From: Clostridia bacterium
Lineage (GTDB): Bacteria > Bacillota > Clostridia > Oscillospirales > Acutalibacteraceae
NCBI GenBank assembly: GCA_017631745.1
Contig: JAGBSR010000255.1
Location: forward strand, 1-12,989
Reading direction: 5' to 3'
Length of the DNA stretch: 12,989 nt
Both the position numbers and the translations under genes were made by a program. Below the pieces are notes generated by a model that was given only the letters and a program-made list of their open reading frames with translations, made no database searches and had not been told where the DNA came from. Within the stretch, counting starts at the first letter, position 1; every line of letters starts with the position of its first letter. Shown in pieces: positions 1 through 6,417 of the stretch.

Positions 1-131
1 ATCATGGGCAAAACTATTTCACAGCCGGTTGTCAGGGCTGCGCAGAAAAGGTCAAGGGCAAGGACTGCTTTATGTTTTTTAAAGTATGGTATGAAATGTT
101 TTTTGAGCATACCTTTTTTAGTAGATTTCAT
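1..131 (-). CDS. ABC exporter (MdlB/multidrug type), N-terminal fragment
   Basis: This is the first 43 codons of a gene that runs off the left edge. It starts at ATG 131-129, preceded by an AAGGTG ribosome binding site about 5 nt upstream. The peptide opens with a lysine-rich stretch (MKSTKKGMLKKH), then FIPYFKKHKAVLALDLFCA and the beginning of a hydrophobic helix (LTTGCEIVLPM). The YFKKHK...LDLFCA pattern is the usual start of the transmembrane domain of fused permease-ATPase ABC exporters in Clostridia. The ATP-binding domain, which would confirm the family, is outside the window, and the substrate cannot be guessed. No terminator was seen between this gene and the transporter ending at 436, but about 300 bases of repeats separate them, so co-transcription is uncertain. 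Confidence 0.6.
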   Translation of the reverse strand, partial: MKSTKKGMLKKHFIPYFKKHKAVLALDLFCAALTTGCEIVLPM

Positions 132-156
132 AATGTCACCTTAGTAATAAATAAGT

Positions 157-211
157 AAAGTTTTTTTGATTACTTTTTTCACAAAAAAAGTAATGTCTGT
201 CCGGCGAGGGC
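157..211 (+). repeat. Hairpin repeat family 2, copy 1
   Basis: The segment begins AAAGTTTTTTTGATT, contains an 11-bp perfect stem (ATTACTTTTTT at 169-179 with AAAAAAGTAAT at 184-194, loop CACA) and ends GTCTGTCCGGCGAGGGC. Related copies lie at 6192-6243 (same strand) and 6461-6505 (opposite strand). They share the T-run/A-run stem and the GGCGAGGGC-like tail, while the stem ends differ in a paired way (ATTAC/GTAAT here, ATTG/CAAT and GTTC/GAAC in the others). It sits between the ABC exporter start and a four-way-junction repeat. No U-tract follows the stem on either strand, so it is not an ordinary terminator. Confidence 0.65.
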
Positions 212-215
212 GATG

Positions 216-232
216 AAAATGCAGAGTGCAGA
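216..232. repeat. Short AATGCAG-type repeat motif
   Basis: The sequence AATGCAGAGTGCAGAAT resembles the reverse complement of the tandem TGCATTCTGAATTC repeat at 4954-4981. It lies between hairpin repeat copy 1 and the four-way-junction element. Similar AATTCAGAATGCAG strings are, from memory, common in intergenic DNA of gut Clostridia. The function is unknown and the match is short. Confidence 0.35.
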
Positions 233-314
233 ATGGCGGGTCGCTTCGCTCCGATTATATCCGTTTTAAGTTGGAGCAAAAATAGCTTAGAGACCGCCGA
301 GGCAGATTGTGCAG

Positions 315-414
315 GCGGCTCCGTCGCCGAATTTCATTCGGCGCGAGGACGCCCTCAGGGCGTCCTCGGAAAGCACCAAAGGTGCTTTCACGGAGCCGCG
401 CCCCACCTCTTGCA
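315..414 (-). repeat. Four-way-junction repeat, copy A
   Basis: Outer stem GCGGCTCCGT (315-324) pairs perfectly with ACGGAGCCGC (390-399). Between them are three perfect hairpins with no spare base at any junction: 325-332 with 336-343 (8 bp, loop TTC), 344-354 with 358-368 (11 bp, loop TCA), and 369-377 with 381-389 (9 bp, loop AAA). The box TGCAAGAGG (minus strand, 414-406) precedes the outer GGCTCC by 8 nt. Read on the minus strand it aligns with copy B at 6301-6397, and the closed structures are both exactly 85 bases. It begins about 20 bases after the stop codon of the GPH transporter, so it would be in that gene's 3' untranslated RNA if transcription reads through. The open frames crossing it have no ribosome binding site and are by-products of the palindromes. 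Confidence 0.85.
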
Positions 415-435
415 GTGACTATAATAAATTGAAGC

Positions 436-2121
436 TTACGCCTCACTGTTTACCTTAGCAAAATACTCCTGTTTGAGAAGCTCGAGATTTACGCTGATAT
501 ATGCTTTTTCGGCAGTGTTATCGTCATATGCAGGTCTTGTGAATTTCTGTACCTCATCCATAACCATTTTGGCTGATGCGATGCTGTCTTTGTCATAATT
601 CTGCTCGTTGGCGAGAATTTCTTCAGCGCTGATAATATCGGGCATTGCGTCGGTGAGTGTCTCATCTGAAAGCTCTCCGCTTATACTGTCCTCAAAGAGG
701 GCGCGTACCTTGAGAGCTTTTATCATACTGCCTCTCTTCTTTTCATCAAGGTCATAGAAGAAATAGGGGATTGCCGACATAAGGGTACCGATTATGCTGT
801 AAACGATGATAGCCTTGACGATAGGATTTCTGAAATCGGCATCATAAAGGTCATTGTAGTTGTTGGTAAGTCCCAGACCCTTGAGAATGAAGGGGATTGC
901 GTAGCCTGTAACGAGTGAGATAGCTGAGGTGAGAAGTGTGCCTGTCTGACCGATGAAGCCCTCAAGTCTGTCGCCTGTTTTATATTGCTGATAATCCATC
1001 ATATCTGCTGTCATTGCCGGCAGATAGATAATCGAAAGCGCACCTACCATATCCTTCAGGAAGATGAAAACAAACACAAGGATATAGTTTTTGTAGCAGG
1101 CAAGCATCATTATCAGACAGAATGCCTGAGCGAGAATGGAAAAAAGGCTTATTCTCTTTTTGCCTATCTTGTTCATAATGGGTGCCGCAAGAGCCATGCC
1201 CGGTGTGGAAGCCTCGCCCTTGATTACAACCATAAGTGCATACAGCGAGGGGTTGTTCATGCCGTAATAAAAAATCCACTGGAAGATATATGATGAACCG
1301 CCTGCAAGGAAATTGAGCCAGTTTGATGAGTTGATAAGCCAGAAGTACTTATTACCTGATACTTTCTTAAAGCCCTCGAAGAAGCTCATTTTCTGCACAT
1401 AGCTTTTGGGTACGATAATTCTTTCCTGAGTGCCGAAAACACAGTACATACTCACGATAACGCCTATCATACAGAATATGGGGAAGCCTTTTCTGTAGGT
1501 GGAAATATCCTCAAGGTTGCCTATAAGGGGCAGTACGGGGTTGATAACTGTGGGCGCAAAGGAATATACAATTGAGCTGATTTCAATAATCCAGCCTCTT
1601 TCTGCTGAGTTGGGCGAGAGTACCTGCACCAGACTTGAATAAGCTGACTGATAAAAGGGTGAAAAGAATTGCAGGAGAGTATAAAGCACAAAGACTGTCA
1701 CACACTTCTGATTATATGCCATAGTCTCATAGGGCATATAGACGAAGGCACAGGCGATAAGGGCTGTCGGCAGACCCATATATAATATGTATGGTCTGAA
1801 CTTGCCCATTTTGCTTCGAGTGTTGTCAAACATCATTGCTCGTGTGGGCGCAATGATAAAGCTGATAATAATTGACAGGGCATTCATAGTCTGCAGGTCT
1901 ATGGCATCAATGCCGATAGATGCACCGACAATCATACTGCCTGCATTCAGAGCAATCATGCCTGCAAGAGAAAAGATGAAATATACGCCTGCACCGCCTA
2001 CTGAATAAGCGACGATTTCCTTATAGGGTACATATTTACCCTCGGGAGCCTTTTTCCAATAGGTTTTGATTTCTCCGAGCTTTGATAAAAGAAATTTAAA
2101 AATATTGCCGTTTTCTTTCAT
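436..2121 (-). CDS. GPH-family sugar:cation symporter (MFS superfamily)
   Basis: A 561-residue inner-membrane carrier of the glycoside-pentoside-hexuronide:cation symporter family (MelB/XylP relatives), which takes up a sugar or glycoside with Na+ or H+. Diagnostic features are DNTRSKMGKFRPYI at residues 99-112 (the cytoplasmic loop 2-3 motif) and ADMMDYQQYKTGDRLEGF at 372-389 (the D-Y-x3-K-T-G-x-R-x-E-G motif of loop 10-11). About 12 hydrophobic segments fill residues 36-456. After the last helix a hydrophilic tail of about 100 residues (from 458) is longer than the few tens usual for the family. The start ATG is preceded by GGAGGA 9 nt upstream, and a good sigma-A promoter lies at 2153-2181. 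No glycosidase gene is adjacent, so the substrate is undetermined. Confidence 0.85.
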   Translation of the reverse strand: MKENGNIFKFLLSKLGEIKTYWKKAPEGKYVPYKEIVAYSVGGAGVYFIFSLAGMIALNAGSMIVGASIGIDAIDLQTMNALSIIISFIIAPTRAMMFDNTRSKMGKFRPYILYMGLPTALIACAFVYMPYETMAYNQKCVTVFVLYTLLQFFSPFYQSAYSSLVQVLSPNSAERGWIIEISSIVYSFAPTVINPVLPLIGNLEDISTYRKGFPIFCMIGVIVSMYCVFGTQERIIVPKSYVQKMSFFEGFKKVSGNKYFWLINSSNWLNFLAGGSSYIFQWIFYYGMNNPSLYALMVVIKGEASTPGMALAAPIMNKIGKKRISLFSILAQAFCLIMMLACYKNYILVFVFIFLKDMVGALSIIYLPAMTADMMDYQQYKTGDRLEGFIGQTGTLLTSAISLVTGYAIPFILKGLGLTNNYNDLYDADFRNPIVKAIIVYSIIGTLMSAIPYFFYDLDEKKRGSMIKALKVRALFEDSISGELSDETLTDAMPDIISAEEILANEQNYDKDSIASAKMVMDEVQKFTRPAYDDNTAEKAYISVNLELLKQEYFAKVNSEA

Positions 2122-2152
2122 ATATTTTTCCTCCGTTGATGTTTACTTACAA

Positions 2153-2181
2153 ATTTTATCATTTTTATCTCTTTATTTCAA
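2153..2181 (-). promoter_or_regulatory. Sigma-A promoter of the GPH transporter
   Basis: On the minus strand, -35 TTGAAA (2181-2176), a 17-bp spacer and -10 TAAAAT (2158-2153) lie about 30 bp before the start codon at 2121. They lie directly downstream of the lysC terminator, so the transporter is probably its own transcription unit. Confidence 0.65.
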
Positions 2182-2192
2182 TAGAGATAAAA
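2163..2192. promoter_or_regulatory. Inverted repeat enclosing the -35: candidate operator
   Basis: TTTTATCTCT (2163-2172) and AGAGATAAAA (2183-2192) form a perfect 10-bp inverted repeat with a 10-bp spacer. The -35 hexamer (2176-2181) lies in the centre and the left arm in the promoter spacer. A dimeric regulator bound here would block RNA polymerase. It could also fold in RNA, but it has no U-tract of its own. Confidence 0.5.
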
Positions 2193-2226
2193 TAAAAAAA
2201 GGTTGCAGACCTTAAATCCGCAACCT
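2193..2226 (-). terminator. Rho-independent terminator of hom-lysC
   Basis: Read on the minus strand, AGGTTGC (2226-2220) pairs with GCAACCT (2206-2200) around a 13-nt loop, followed by a run of T residues (2199-2194). It starts 16 bases after the lysC stop codon. Confidence 0.9.
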
Positions 2227-2242
2227 GATTTTGTGATGATTA

Positions 2243-3445
2243 TTAACCGAAGAATGCAGCGTGAACAGCTGAAACAGCCTTATCAGCAAGCTCTTTGTCG
2301 ATAAGAACGCTGATAGTGATTTCACTTGTTGAAATCATGCTGATGTTGATGCCTGCCTCATAAAGAGCGCCGAACATCTTTGAAGCTGTGCCTGAGTGTG
2401 ACTGCATACCTGCGCCAACGATTGAAATTTTAGCAACTGTTGTATCGCAAGCAACAACAGCACCTTCCATTGAGAAGATATCTTCAAGGATTTCAACAGC
2501 ATCTTCAGCATTTGAAGCTGCACAAGTAAAGGAGATGTCCTTTGTGCCGTCACGGCCTACTGACTGAAGGATTACGTCGATGTTGATGCCCTTCTGAGCA
2601 AGTCTTGAGAACATTTTAAATGCGTTGCCGGGGATGTCTTTCATACCAACAACTGAAATTCTAGCGATATCTGTGTCTTTTGTTACGCCTCTGATTAACA
2701 TTTTTTCCATTTTAGCTACCTCTCTGACTATAGTACCGGGCTCTCTTACAAGGCTTGAGAGCACCTCTAATTCTACATTGTATTTCTTTGCCATTTCAAC
2801 ACTGCGGTTGTTGAGTACCTGAGCACCGAGTGTTGCGAATTCGAGCATTTCATCGTAAGTGATGTCTGTGAGCTTCTGTGCATTTGCAACCTTTCTGGGG
2901 TCGGTAGTGTACACGCCTGAAACATCGGTGAAAATCTGACAGCGATCTGCATGAAGAGCGGCTGCAATAGCAACAGCACTTGTGTCTGAACCGCCTCTGC
3001 CGAGGGTTGTCAGGTCATCGTATTTGTTGAGACCCTGGAAGCCTGCAACGATGACAATTTTTTTCTTATCAAGCTCGCTCTGAAGACGCTCAGTGTTGAT
3101 TTTGCTGATTCTTGCTGAACCGTAAGCTGAGTTTGTTTCAAAGCCTGCCTGCCAGCCTAAGAGTGAAATCACGGGATAGCCGAGGCTTTCGATTGCCATA
3201 GCAAGAAGTGAGATTGAAATCTGCTCGCCTGCTGTGAGAAGCATATCCATTTCTCTCTTGGAAGCCTTGGGGTTGATTTCCTTTGCTTTGTCGATTAAAT
3301 CGTCTGTGGTGTCGCCCTGAGCGGAAACTACAACCACAACATTGTTACCCTCTTTATAAGTATCTGTGATGATACGGGCAACATTCATGACTCTTTCTGC
3401 ATTGGCAACAGATGAGCCACCGAATTTCTGAACTATGAGTGCCAT
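2243..3445 (-). CDS. lysC: Aspartate kinase (monofunctional, two ACT domains)
   Basis: Cytoplasmic aspartokinase, 400 residues, phosphorylates L-aspartate to 4-phospho-aspartate, the first step to lysine, threonine, methionine and diaminopimelate. KFGGSSVA at residues 7-14 is the family signature. The amino-acid kinase domain covers about 1-245, with TTLGRGGSDTSA at about 145-157, and two ACT regulatory domains cover about 260-400. The length matches alpha subunits of Bacillus-type lysine-sensitive enzymes (about 400-410). AGGAGG lies about 8 nt before ATG 3445. The gene follows hom by 42 bases in the same direction with no terminator between, so the two are read as an operon closed by the terminator at 2193-2226. 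A probable internal start at codon 246 (2710) would give a separate ACT-only subunit. Which amino acid inhibits the enzyme cannot be told from sequence alone. Confidence 0.95.
   Translation of the reverse strand: MALIVQKFGGSSVANAERVMNVARIITDTYKEGNNVVVVVSAQGDTTDDLIDKAKEINPKASKREMDMLLTAGEQISISLLAMAIESLGYPVISLLGWQAGFETNSAYGSARISKINTERLQSELDKKKIVIVAGFQGLNKYDDLTTLGRGGSDTSAVAIAAALHADRCQIFTDVSGVYTTDPRKVANAQKLTDITYDEMLEFATLGAQVLNNRSVEMAKKYNVELEVLSSLVREPGTIVREVAKMEKMLIRGVTKDTDIARISVVGMKDIPGNAFKMFSRLAQKGINIDVILQSVGRDGTKDISFTCAASNAEDAVEILEDIFSMEGAVVACDTTVAKISIVGAGMQSHSGTASKMFGALYEAGINISMISTSEITISVLIDKELADKAVSAVHAAFFG
2708..2725 (-). promoter_or_regulatory. Internal ribosome binding site and in-frame ATG within lysC
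   Basis: On the minus strand AGAGAGG (2725-2719) stands 8 nt before an ATG (2710-2708) that is codon 246 of lysC, just ahead of the first ACT domain. A second in-frame ATG is codon 249. Translation from here would give a 155-residue ACT-only protein. Bacillus subtilis lysC is known to make such a beta subunit from an internal in-frame start at, from memory, about the same codon. The spacing and purine-rich site are visible here; use in vivo is inferred. Confidence 0.55.
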
Positions 3446-3487
3446 ATAAATCCTCCTGATTTATGTGAAATAAAATAATAAAACAAA

Positions 3488-4708
3488 TTAATAATCGGCT
3501 GTTCTGATAATGCTCAGAACATTCATATTGAGACAAGCGAGTGTATCGCGAAGCTCTTTTTCTTTCTTGACGGGGGTAACAAATGCAATTTCATCCGCAC
3601 CCTGATTTTCTCTTGTGAGATACTGTACACTGCCGAAAGCTTTTTCGATAGCGGCCTTATCTGCGCCTGTAGCTCTTACATAGAGAGCAGTTTCACAGTC
3701 GAGATAGTCAGCGAGATAGTTTTCTTTTTTGTCGTCCCAGCCGAAGAACTTTCTCTCTTCACTGTAGGAAGCACAGTCGATTACGTCGCCAACAACGGCA
3801 GAAGCAGTTGCAAGTGAGCCTGCGCCCTTACCGTACATAAGAACGTCGCCTGTAGCGTCACCGCGTACGAGACAAGCATTGAAAACACCGTTTACGCCTG
3901 AGAGCATACTGTCGTTTTTAACGAGACGGGGTGATACCATAACAAGAGCCTTATCATCGCTGAGCTTCTTTGTCATGGCAATGAGCTTGATTACACTGTC
4001 GTATGATGCGGCAAAAGCCACGTCTTCGAGAGTGATTTTTGAAATGCCCTCGCTGTAAACGCCGTCGGGATATACGTGATAGCCGAAAGCAAGAGAAGCA
4101 AGGATACAGATTTTTCTCATTGCATCAAGACCTTCAACGTCTGCTGTGGGGTCTTTTTCTGCATAGCCCTTATCCTGGGCTAATTTAAGAGCATCTGCAA
4201 AGCTCATACCGTCCATTATCATTTTAGTAAGAATGAAGTTAGATGTTCCGTTTAAAATGCCTGCAACTTCACTTATTTTGTTACCTGCAAGGCAACGGCT
4301 CATAGGTCTGATGATGGGAATACCGCCGCCGACTGAAGCTTCAAAAAGGAAGTTGACATTGTTCTTTTTAGCAGCCTCGAGAAGCTCATAGCCCTTTGTT
4401 GCAACAAGCTCTTTGTTTGATGAGACTACATGCTTACCCTTGTTAAGACAAGCAAGAACAAAATCGAAAGCAGGCTTAACGCCGCCCATTGTTTCAACAA
4501 CGATATCAATTGTGTCATCACCGAGAATATCGTCGAAATTGTTTGTGATTATATTTTCGTATTCATTACCGCTGAAATCTCTGATGTCGAGGATTCGGGT
4601 AACCTTTAAAGAAACATTGCTGTTTTTAAGGATTGAATCCGAATTGTTTTTTATAACTTCGGCAACGCCTGAGCCTACAACGCCGAAGCCTAAAATAGCA
4701 ATATTCAT
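3488..4708 (-). CDS. hom: Homoserine dehydrogenase
   Basis: NAD(P)H-dependent enzyme, 406 residues, reducing aspartate semialdehyde to homoserine, the branch point to threonine and methionine. The N-terminal Rossmann fold opens with GFGVVGSG (residues 7-14). SSNKELVA (96-103) holds the conserved Asn-Lys near the nicotinamide, and GILNGTSNFI (150-159) is typical of the catalytic domain. The family signature AEKDPTADVEGLDAMRK (183-199) carries the catalytic Asp and Lys residues. An ACT-like domain fills about 339-406, suggesting allosteric control, usually by threonine. The start is set by the Rossmann motif. The nearest purine-rich site (AAAGG) is rather far, about 14 nt, implying modest translation. 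It is the first gene of the hom-lysC operon, divergent from the permease at 5003. The intervening semialdehyde dehydrogenase (asd) is not in the window. Confidence 0.95.
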   Translation of the reverse strand: MNIAILGFGVVGSGVAEVIKNNSDSILKNSNVSLKVTRILDIRDFSGNEYENIITNNFDDILGDDTIDIVVETMGGVKPAFDFVLACLNKGKHVVSSNKELVATKGYELLEAAKKNNVNFLFEASVGGGIPIIRPMSRCLAGNKISEVAGILNGTSNFILTKMIMDGMSFADALKLAQDKGYAEKDPTADVEGLDAMRKICILASLAFGYHVYPDGVYSEGISKITLEDVAFAASYDSVIKLIAMTKKLSDDKALVMVSPRLVKNDSMLSGVNGVFNACLVRGDATGDVLMYGKGAGSLATASAVVGDVIDCASYSEERKFFGWDDKKENYLADYLDCETALYVRATGADKAAIEKAFGSVQYLTRENQGADEIAFVTPVKKEKELRDTLACLNMNVLSIIRTADY

Positions 4709-4727
4709 AAGTTTTTCACTGCCTTTC

Positions 4728-4745
4728 TATACTGAGCACAGTATA
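4728..4745. promoter_or_regulatory. Perfect 7-bp dyad in the hom leader
   Basis: TATACTG and CAGTATA flank AGCA, 20 bases before the hom start codon. Given the promoter proposed at 4760-4788 the dyad would lie just downstream of the transcription start, where a repressor site or an RNA hairpin would act. No riboswitch-like or T-box-like sequence was seen in this short leader. Confidence 0.4.
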
Positions 4746-4759
4746 AAATATCAGACTAT

Positions 4760-4788
4760 ATAATATCACACTTTTTTAATGATTTAAA
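4760..4788 (-). promoter_or_regulatory. Possible hom-lysC promoter
   Basis: On the minus strand TTTAAA (4788-4783), 17 bp, TATTAT (4765-4760). The region is very AT-rich and alternatives exist, for example a TATACT inside the dyad at 4728-4745, so this is a best guess. Confidence 0.35.
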
Positions 4789-4854
4789 GGGTTTTTGTTA
4801 AAAAAGTTTCTATTATTTGTGAAATCCATTGATTTTTTATTAGCTATGGGTTAG

Positions 4855-4860
4855 TATAAT
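4855..4860 (+). promoter_or_regulatory. Possible -10 for the YtvI-family permease
   Basis: A perfect TATAAT lies 142 bases before the ATG at 5003. No convincing -35 is at 16-18 bp (TTGATT at 4829 is 20 bp away), so the call is weak. If used, the leader would contain the tandem repeat at 4944-4981. Confidence 0.3.
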
Positions 4861-4943
4861 ATAAATACAAAGAAATTTTATATGCAGAAAAGCAGAAACG
4901 GACTGAATTTGCGGGCAAACACCTTCTGTTTACATCGGGCTGA

Positions 4944-4981
4944 AATGCAATTTTGCATTCTGAATTCTGCATTCTGAATTT
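4944..4981. repeat. Palindrome plus tandem 14-bp repeat
   Basis: AATGCAA, TT, TTGCATT (4944-4959) is a perfect 7-bp inverted repeat. It overlaps two direct 14-bp units, TGCATTCTGAATTC (4954-4967) and TGCATTCTGAATTT (4968-4981). The repeat ends 21 bases before the permease start codon and just before its ribosome binding site. A related short motif is at 216-232. It may be a small dispersed intergenic repeat. Confidence 0.6.
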
Positions 4982-5002
4982 TATATAGGGGTGGTGTTTT
5001 AA

Positions 5003-6190
5003 ATGACGGATACCGATAAAAAACGAAGATGGATAATAAATGTTGCATTTTATGCAATGCTTCTTGTGTTGGGTTTTCTCTTTTATAAATATGCTTTCGG
5101 TGTGTGCTTCCCGATAATGTTTGCATTTTTTGTGGCGGTTATTTTGCAAAGACCGAAGAATTTTATAATGAAAAAGACGCCGATCAAAAAAGGCTTCGCA
5201 TCAACTCTGAGCGTTTTCGGACTTATGCTTATAGCTGCGGCTATAGTGGTACTTATCGGCGTGAGAGCTGCTGAGGAAATCAAAGGCTTTATAGATTATG
5301 TAACAGTGCAGTTCAGTAATGTTGATGCCATCATAAACACTGTTGAAACTTTCATTCTTACAACCGTAGGCAAGCTTCCTGAATTTATCAGCGAAACTGC
5401 TACGGAAAGTATCACGGCACTGTTTACACAGCTTCGTGAATTTGTAGCCGGTACCGCAACGGAGCTGCCCGAGCAGATAGGAGGTCTGTCGGGTAAGATT
5501 AATCTTTCCTGGATAGCAACACCTATTACGGGTGTTATCTCAACAGCAAGCCGTATTCCTTCAATCATTATCAGCATAGTTGTTACCATCGTCCTTGCCT
5601 GCTTTATGACGGCGGACTATGACCTGATTATGCGCTTTATTTACTGTCAGTTCCCAAAAGATAAGAGAAAAGATGTAACAAGAGCGAAAGTGCTTCTGAA
5701 GATGAATCTCGGCAAAATGGCAAAGGCATATGCTCTTATTATGATTGTTACCTTCACTGAGGTTTTCATCGGACTTACCATACTTAAGATGATAGGACTT
5801 TTCAATTCAAGCTACATTGCGGTTATCGCAGTTGTTACGGCAATAGTTGATGTTATTCCCGTTCTCGGCACCGGTACAATTGTGCTTCCCTGGGCAGCTT
5901 ACAGCTTCATTACAGGTAATATCGGTATGGGCATCGGACTTCTCGTGCTTTATGTAACAGTAACGGTTATCAGACAGATAGTTGAGCCTAAGCTCGTTGC
6001 AGGTCAGCTGGGACTGCCGCCTTTTGTTACACTTATAGCTATGTATCTCGGTCTTAAGATTATCGGTGTGCTTGGTGTATTTATCCTGCCGATTATCGCA
6101 ATTATGCTCAAGCTTCTCAACGATGAGGGCATAATCGATTTGTGGAAGTCACCGAGCAAGGTTATGGTACAGGAAAGTCAGGAAGAATAA
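5003..6190 (+). CDS. AI-2E family transporter, YtvI-like permease
   Basis: A 395-residue polytopic membrane protein of the AI-2E transporter (UPF0118/PerM) superfamily. The C-terminal half carries the family hallmark: VIPVLGTGTIVLPWAAY, then RQIVEPKLVAGQLGLPP, then VTLIAMYLGLKIIGVLGVF. Hydrophobic segments fall at about 12-31, 33-49 and 67-86 and several after residue 180, with a long, mostly extracytoplasmic or amphipathic stretch at about 90-180. The EPK...G.. motif and the size are most like the YtvI sporulation membrane protein subgroup of Firmicutes; whether this organism sporulates cannot be told here. AGGGGTGGTG precedes the ATG by about 8 nt. It is the only plus-strand gene in the window and is followed by a strong terminator at 6260-6290. 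The transported substrate is unknown; the family name does not establish autoinducer transport. Confidence 0.85.
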   Translation: MTDTDKKRRWIINVAFYAMLLVLGFLFYKYAFGVCFPIMFAFFVAVILQRPKNFIMKKTPIKKGFASTLSVFGLMLIAAAIVVLIGVRAAEEIKGFIDYVTVQFSNVDAIINTVETFILTTVGKLPEFISETATESITALFTQLREFVAGTATELPEQIGGLSGKINLSWIATPITGVISTASRIPSIIISIVVTIVLACFMTADYDLIMRFIYCQFPKDKRKDVTRAKVLLKMNLGKMAKAYALIMIVTFTEVFIGLTILKMIGLFNSSYIAVIAVVTAIVDVIPVLGTGTIVLPWAAYSFITGNIGMGIGLLVLYVTVTVIRQIVEPKLVAGQLGLPPFVTLIAMYLGLKIIGVLGVFILPIIAIMLKLLNDEGIIDLWKSPSKVMVQESQEE

Positions 6191-6191
6191 C

Positions 6192-6243
6192 TAAAGTTTT
6201 TTGATTGATTTTTTCACAAAAAGCAATGCTTGTGCGGCGAGGA
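6192..6243 (+). repeat. Hairpin repeat family 2, copy 2
   Basis: It begins AAAGTTTTTTGATTG two bases after the permease stop codon and ends TGCGGCGAGGAC. The stem ATTGaTTTTT / AAAAAgCAAT has one mismatch and a TCAC loop. It matches copy 1 (157-211) along most of its length. Confidence 0.65.
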
Positions 6244-6259
6244 CATTAATAAAAAACAG

Positions 6260-6290
6260 GTGAGCAGATTAATTTCTGCTCACTTTTTTA
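6260..6290 (+). terminator. Rho-independent terminator of the permease gene
   Basis: GTGAGCAGA (6260-6268) pairs perfectly with TCTGCTCAC (6275-6283), loop TTAATT, followed by six T. An A-run at 6251-6256 on the other side means it could also work on the minus strand. Confidence 0.92.
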
Positions 6291-6300
6291 TTGGGTTTAC

Positions 6301-6397
6301 TGCAAGAGGGGAGAGGTGGCTCCGTGAAAGCACCAAGGTGCTTTCCGCGGATGCCCTTTGGGCATCCGCGCGCCGTAAACGGCGACGGAGCCACCTC
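6301..6397 (+). repeat. Four-way-junction repeat, copy B
   Basis: The TGCAAGAGG box (6301-6309) is followed 8 nt later by GGCTCC. The outer stem is GAGGTGGCTCCGT (6313-6325) with its perfect complement at 6385-6397, 13 bp. Three abutting hairpins fill the inside: 6326-6334 with 6337-6345 (9 bp, AA loop), 6346-6356 with 6360-6370 (11 bp, TTT loop), and 6371-6376 with 6379-6384 (6 bp, AA loop). No base is left unpaired at the junction. Compared with copy A, the middle arm has two paired substitutions (CGAGGACGCCC against CGCGGATGCCC, with matching changes on the other strand). It lies between the permease terminator and the end of typA. Confidence 0.88.
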
Positions 6398-6417
6398 CTC
6401 ATTTTCACATCCCAACT

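Noticed and set aside
315..399. Junction copy A as a simple terminator or CRISPR-like array
   Set aside because: No U-run follows the stems, the three arms differ in sequence, and there are no regularly spaced identical repeats.
233..418. Open frames on both strands across junction copy A
   Set aside because: No ribosome binding site, and the frames run through perfect palindromes; the repeat explains them.
4844..5149. Minus-strand frames antisense to the permease start
   Set aside because: No ribosome binding site; overlaps a well-supported gene and a tandem repeat.
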